From Sedimenticola sp. (GTDB taxonomy: Bacteria; Pseudomonadota; Gammaproteobacteria; Chromatiales; Chromatiaceae), in contig JALULB010000036.1 of the NCBI GenBank assembly GCA_027041035.1, positions 1 to 16,001 of the forward strand: DNA of 16,001 bases, in the 5' to 3' direction. The notes below the pieces were generated by a model that saw nothing but the letters and a program-made list of their open reading frames with translations, was not told the DNA's origin and made no database searches. The position numbers were made by a program, and so were the translations under genes. Shown in pieces: positions 12,672-16,001 of the stretch. Positions within the stretch are counted from its first letter, which is position 1. Each line of letters opens with the position of its first letter.

Positions 12672-15600
12672 TCAATCCTTCTCGCGTGCTTCCAACAGCC
12701 GCGCGGCCCCGTCTTCGGACACTGCTTCACTGAACAGATTGCCCTGCGCGCAGTCGCAACCCATCCCGGCCAGCAGTTCAAGCTGCTCGCGCGTCTCCAC
12801 GCCCTCGGCGACGACCTTCATGTTCAGCCCGTGGGCCATCGAGATGGCGGCGCTGACCAATTCCCGATCCTCTTCATCGATGATGATGTCGTGGACGAAG
12901 CTGCGGTCGATCTTGATGACATCGAACGGGTAACTGCGCAGGTAGCTGAGCGACGAGTAACCGGTGCCGAAATCATCCATGACCAGGCGGATCCCGACCC
13001 CGGTGAATTCTCCCAGCGCCTTGTCGACATAACCGTGGCCATCCATCAGCACGCCCTCGGTAATCTCCAGCTCCAGCGCTTCCCCGGCGATACCGGCCCG
13101 CCGCAACGCGCTCGAAACAAACGCCACCAACCCCGGATCGCGGAACTGACTGGGCGAGAGATTGATCGCCATGCACAGATCGCCACGGATGCGTTGCTTG
13201 AGCCTGGCCAGTCCCGCCACGGCCTCGGTGATGACGAAGCGACCCAGTGGCACGATCAGGCCGGTATGCTCCGCGATCGGAACAAATTCCTCGGGCGACA
13301 CCGCGCCGAGCACCGGATTGTTCCAGCGGAGCAGCGCCTCGAATCCAAAGATGACGTTGCCACGCATATCGATCTGCGGCTGATAGGCCAGACGAAACTC
13401 GCCCTTGGCCAGCGCGCCGTGCATCTGCTCCTCGACCTGGAGTCGACGAGAGACCCGGCGGTTCATCTCGCGGGTAAAGAACGCGTAGGTGTTCCGCCCG
13501 CGCGCCTTGGCGTGATACATCGCCGAATCGGCATTGCGCAACAGCGTCGACGGCGTGTCGCCATCGCCAGGATAGAGCGCGATGCCAATGCTCGCGGTGA
13601 CGATCAGGTCGCGCCCGTCGACCTCGAACGCGGCGCGAAAACGGCGCAGCAGCGTTTCGACCACCGCGCGGGCGTCATCGGCATCGGCCAGGCCACCCAG
13701 CAAGACGATGAATTCATCGCCGCCAAGACGCCCGACCGTATCGGTCTCCCGCACCGAAGCGCTCAAGCGCCGCGCCGCCTGTATCAACAGGCTGTCGCCG
13801 ACATCGTGGCCCAAGGTATCGTTGATCTTCTTGAAATCATCGAGATCGAGAAAAACAAAGGCCACCTGCTGGTTGTCGCGGCGTGCATCGTGCAACAGTT
13901 GCGAGAGACGATCCAGCGACAGGAATCGATTCGGCAGATCGGTCAGCGTATCGAAATGCGCCTGATGCAGGATGCGCTCCTCCTGTTGCTTGCGCAACGT
14001 GATGTCCCGCCCGACACCCAACACGCCGATCAGGTGACCGCTTTCGGTGAACACTGGCGTTCTTATGGTCTCCAGCACGCGTGCCTCCTGATCACCGGCG
14101 CGCGGGATCTCCTCCTCGTCCACGCCGGGCTTGCAGTCGGCGATCACCGCCTGATCGTGGCGCAGAAAAGCCTCGCTCAGATCCCGCCCAAGAAAGTGGC
14201 TGTCGGTCTTCCCGATAATCTCGTTCTCGACCACGCCGAAGAAGCGCTCGAAAGCCTGGTTGCAGCTCAGATAGGCACCGCATGAATCCTTCAACCAGAC
14301 GAGATCCGGCAACGCATTGAACAGGGTTCGCAGCAATACCTCTCTTTCCCCCAGCCTGCGCTGGATCTTTTCTCGTTCGGTGATATCCAGCACGATGACC
14401 GGCACCCGGCGCGCCGCTTCCACACTGCCCGGAACCGGATGTGAAACCACCACGCGCAAACGCCGGCCATCCAGCGCGCAATGCTCCGCCTCGGCGGTGA
14501 ACGCCGGCTTTCCCTCCCACATCGCCAGCAAGCCCGTCCGGAACACCTCCAACGAGGTCGGGGAAAACACCACCGAAAGCCCCGCCATCAGGGCTTTCTT
14601 CGACGGCGCGGCAAACAGCTCCAGGGTCGCCGGATTGACATCCGTCACCTTGACGATGGCGGCGAAATGCGCGACCCGCTCTGGGTGCAGGTCGAGGTAG
14701 GCGGACAGATCCTCGACACCGCTGTCGCGCAAGCGTGAAAGTTCAAGGTAAACCGCCGACAGATCCTCCTCCCAGATGGAGATCGAGGCCGTTTCATACA
14801 GACCCCGATACTTCTGTTCGCTCATCGCGAGCGCCCGGGTTCTCGCCCGCACCTGCCAGCGTAGCGCGAAGCCGCCGACCAACAACACGGCGACCAGCAC
14901 GCCAACGCCGGCGATCAGCCACTTGGCCCAGAAAGGTATGATCTCGACAACCTTGTCGGGCTCCAGTATCGAGTTGAAAAAGCGGTAATAGAACGACTGC
15001 TTGTCGCGCTTCAACGTACTCAGACCCCGGTCGATGGCTTGCTGAATCTCCACGGCATTCGGAGAGCGGCGTGACACCGCGATGCGAACGTCCAGCGGCA
15101 TGATCAGTATCGGACTGGGTTCGACCTTGTACCTGTCCCGATGGGTGATGCCAAAAATCCGGTTCACCAGCCCGGCATCCGTCTTCCCCGCATCGACCGC
15201 GCCAAGCACCTCGGCATAGCTGTCCAGCGGCATGAATTCACAACGTAGCGAAAACTTCTCGCATATCGCTGGCAGGCCATCTTCGCCCAGGGTGTAGATG
15301 TCGCCCTTCAGCACCGCGATACGCCGGCCATCGAGATCCGGCAGCGCCTTGATGTCCGAACCGGCGCGCAGATACAACTGCCCCCAGTTGGAAAGCACGT
15401 TCTGCTCGCTGAACAGATAGCGCTGCCCACGCCCGGGACTGATCGCGATGGCCGGTAGGACATCGATCCCGCCGGCATCGAGACGCGCGAGATTCTCGTC
15501 CCAGTTTCCGGGCAGAAAATGCAGGGTCCAACCCTCTTTGGCCGCAACATGGCGGAGGATATCGACGAACAGACCCCGTGGCCGACCGCCTTCGTCAGAT

Positions 15601-15776
15601 GCCAGCAGTGGCGGGTTTTCATAGACACCGACCCGCACATCCAGGTCGCGGCCGAAAACAGTCGCGGACACACTGATGACGCATACACAGATCAGTAGCA
15701 GGATAGCGCTTGGGCTTCTCAACAATCGCCTCGTGGATAGGCTGGAGCGCGCCCACCGGGGCGGGCCGCATATCAA
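12672..15776 (-). CDS. Membrane cyclic-di-GMP receptor enzyme: SBP_bac_3 - TM - PAS - PAS - GGDEF - EAL
   Basis: A 1034-residue hybrid diguanylate cyclase/phosphodiesterase. Order: signal anchor (about 20-42), periplasmic amino-acid-type solute-binding domain (about 45-270; VRVGVYENPPLLASDEGG, YLFSEQNVLSNWGQLYLR), transmembrane helix (about 283-307; WLIAGVGVLVAVLLVGGFAL), a divergent PAS (about 320-465), a second PAS (about 480-605), GGDEF (about 606-765) and EAL (about 785-1025). GGDEF is intact at 685-689, with an RxxD inhibitory site (RETD, 676-679) five residues before it. The EAL set is intact: EALLRW at 813, INLSPSQF, LEITE, DDFGTGYSS at 934, KIDRSFV, AEGVET; the usual QGY is QGN. Both activities are therefore possible; ligand binding outside probably sets the balance (inference). 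The start at 15776 is TTG; a TTG at 15722 has GAGG 6 nt upstream and gives a neater signal peptide. No partner gene is adjacent. Confidence 0.92.
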   Translation of the reverse strand: MICGPPRWARSSLSTRRLLRSPSAILLLICVCVISVSATVFGRDLDVRVGVYENPPLLASDEGGRPRGLFVDILRHVAAKEGWTLHFLPGNWDENLARLDAGGIDVLPAIAISPGRGQRYLFSEQNVLSNWGQLYLRAGSDIKALPDLDGRRIAVLKGDIYTLGEDGLPAICEKFSLRCEFMPLDSYAEVLGAVDAGKTDAGLVNRIFGITHRDRYKVEPSPILIMPLDVRIAVSRRSPNAVEIQQAIDRGLSTLKRDKQSFYYRFFNSILEPDKVVEIIPFWAKWLIAGVGVLVAVLLVGGFALRWQVRARTRALAMSEQKYRGLYETASISIWEEDLSAVYLELSRLRDSGVEDLSAYLDLHPERVAHFAAIVKVTDVNPATLELFAAPSKKALMAGLSVVFSPTSLEVFRTGLLAMWEGKPAFTAEAEHCALDGRRLRVVVSHPVPGSVEAARRVPVIVLDITEREKIQRRLGEREVLLRTLFNALPDLVWLKDSCGAYLSCNQAFERFFGVVENEIIGKTDSHFLGRDLSEAFLRHDQAVIADCKPGVDEEEIPRAGDQEARVLETIRTPVFTESGHLIGVLGVGRDITLRKQQEERILHQAHFDTLTDLPNRFLSLDRLSQLLHDARRDNQQVAFVFLDLDDFKKINDTLGHDVGDSLLIQAARRLSASVRETDTVGRLGGDEFIVLLGGLADADDARAVVETLLRRFRAAFEVDGRDLIVTASIGIALYPGDGDTPSTLLRNADSAMYHAKARGRNTYAFFTREMNRRVSRRLQVEEQMHGALAKGEFRLAYQPQIDMRGNVIFGFEALLRWNNPVLGAVSPEEFVPIAEHTGLIVPLGRFVITEAVAGLARLKQRIRGDLCMAINLSPSQFRDPGLVAFVSSALRRAGIAGEALELEITEGVLMDGHGYVDKALGEFTGVGIRLVMDDFGTGYSSLSYLRSYPFDVIKIDRSFVHDIIIDEEDRELVSAAISMAHGLNMKVVAEGVETREQLELLAGMGCDCAQGNLFSEAVSEDGAARLLEAREKD

Positions 15777-15827
15777 TCCATTCTGGACAGGCGGACGGCA
15801 AGCCCATCGGTTCCGAACCCGGGTTTT

Positions 15828-15873
15828 GTTGTCGCTCGCGGGTTCGTTTCAGGTTGCGAGTTTGCGCGACAAC
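15828..15873. other. Inverted repeat in the leader of the GGDEF-EAL gene
   Basis: GTTGTCGC (15828-15835) and GCGACAAC (15866-15873) are perfect 8-bp complements separated by 30 nt. A second short palindrome CAAAAC-GG-GTTTTG lies at 15886-15899, and overlapping it on the minus strand is a perfect TTGACA hexamer (15888-15883) without a recognisable -10 at the right distance. This region probably holds the promoter of the minus-strand gene, perhaps activator-dependent. Confidence 0.3.
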
Positions 15874-15922
15874 GAAGCATACTGTCAAAACGGGTTTTGG
15901 ATGGCGAAGGCTATCACCTCGA

Positions 15923-16001
15923 CATTGTGGCCGCGCCTGCCGTGCCGGCCCCGGCGTCGAATGGACGGTCGGGGGCCGGCACGGCAGGCGCGGCCACAAT
16001 G
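15923..16001. repeat. Perfect 30-bp inverted repeat at the window edge
   Basis: Positions 15923-15952 (starting CATTGTGGCCGCGCCTGC) and 15972-16001 (ending GCAGGCGCGGCCACAATG) are exact complements over 30 bp, separated by a 19-nt loop. The right arm ends at the last base of the window, so the arms may be longer. It is GC-rich and would form a very stable hairpin or cruciform. It could be the terminator of a gene to the right, the 3' end of a transcript from there, or a short mobile palindromic repeat; no flanking T-run is visible on the left. Confidence 0.75.

Noticed and set aside
12831..14285. Long open frame (484 codons) on the plus strand opposite the GGDEF-EAL gene
   Set aside because: Its codons mirror the GC-rich third positions of the real minus-strand gene, which has clear GGDEF and EAL motifs; the plus-strand translation shows no domain or motif I recognise.
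15883..15888. Perfect TTGACA hexamer on the minus strand upstream of the GGDEF-EAL gene as a promoter
   Set aside because: No acceptable -10 hexamer lies 15-19 nt downstream, so it is not listed as a promoter on its own.

Overview
The window looks like chromosomal DNA of a GC-rich gammaproteobacterium. The best evidence is the block surE-pcm-(YqaA/DedA-type membrane gene)-nlpD-rpoS, a gene order typical of Gammaproteobacteria, beside pilT-pilU of the type IV pilus retraction machinery. The protein sequences did not let me name a genus. No rRNA, tRNA, CRISPR array or prophage was seen.

Layout. (1) 1-1404, minus strand: pilU (cut by the window edge) and pilT. (2) 1405-1899: a gene-free stretch holding a 17-bp palindrome, one copy of a dispersed hairpin-type repeat, a 160-bp MITE-like palindromic element inserted at CTAG, and overlapping GC-rich hairpins behind rpoS. 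(3) 1900-5711, minus strand: a tightly packed operon transcribed surE, pcm, YqaA-type gene, nlpD, rpoS (stationary-phase/stress sigma factor, damage repair and survival functions). (4) 5736-5896: a second, inverted copy of the same MITE-like element, 24 nt upstream of the surE start codon. (5) 6245-7192, plus strand: a predicted CsgG-like outer-membrane lipoprotein carrying a C-terminal SH3 domain. (6) 7287-9598, minus strand: a type VI secretion spike pair, vgrG and a PAAR tip protein, with no effector, immunity or core T6SS gene beside them. (7) 9998-11095, plus strand: an exported PQQ-type sugar dehydrogenase/beta-propeller protein. (8) 11154-11306: a second copy of the dispersed hairpin repeat in front of metY (11335-12609), which makes homocysteine from O-acetylhomoserine and sulfide. 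(9) 12672-15776, minus strand: a 1034-residue membrane receptor with solute-binding, PAS, GGDEF and EAL domains for cyclic-di-GMP signalling. (10) 15923-16001: a perfect 30-bp inverted repeat at the window edge.

Functional picture. Most genes are conserved housekeeping or stress genes. The surface-associated genes (PilT/PilU, VgrG/PAAR, CsgG-like lipoprotein, cyclic-di-GMP receptor) fit an organism that alternates between motile and attached life, but that link is inference. The most unusual content is non-coding: two inverted copies of a palindromic element exactly bracket the surE-rpoS operon, an end-to-end relic of the same element's termini lies at about 7213, one copy interrupts a different dispersed repeat, and a long perfect inverted repeat closes the window. 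I found no clearly new protein system.
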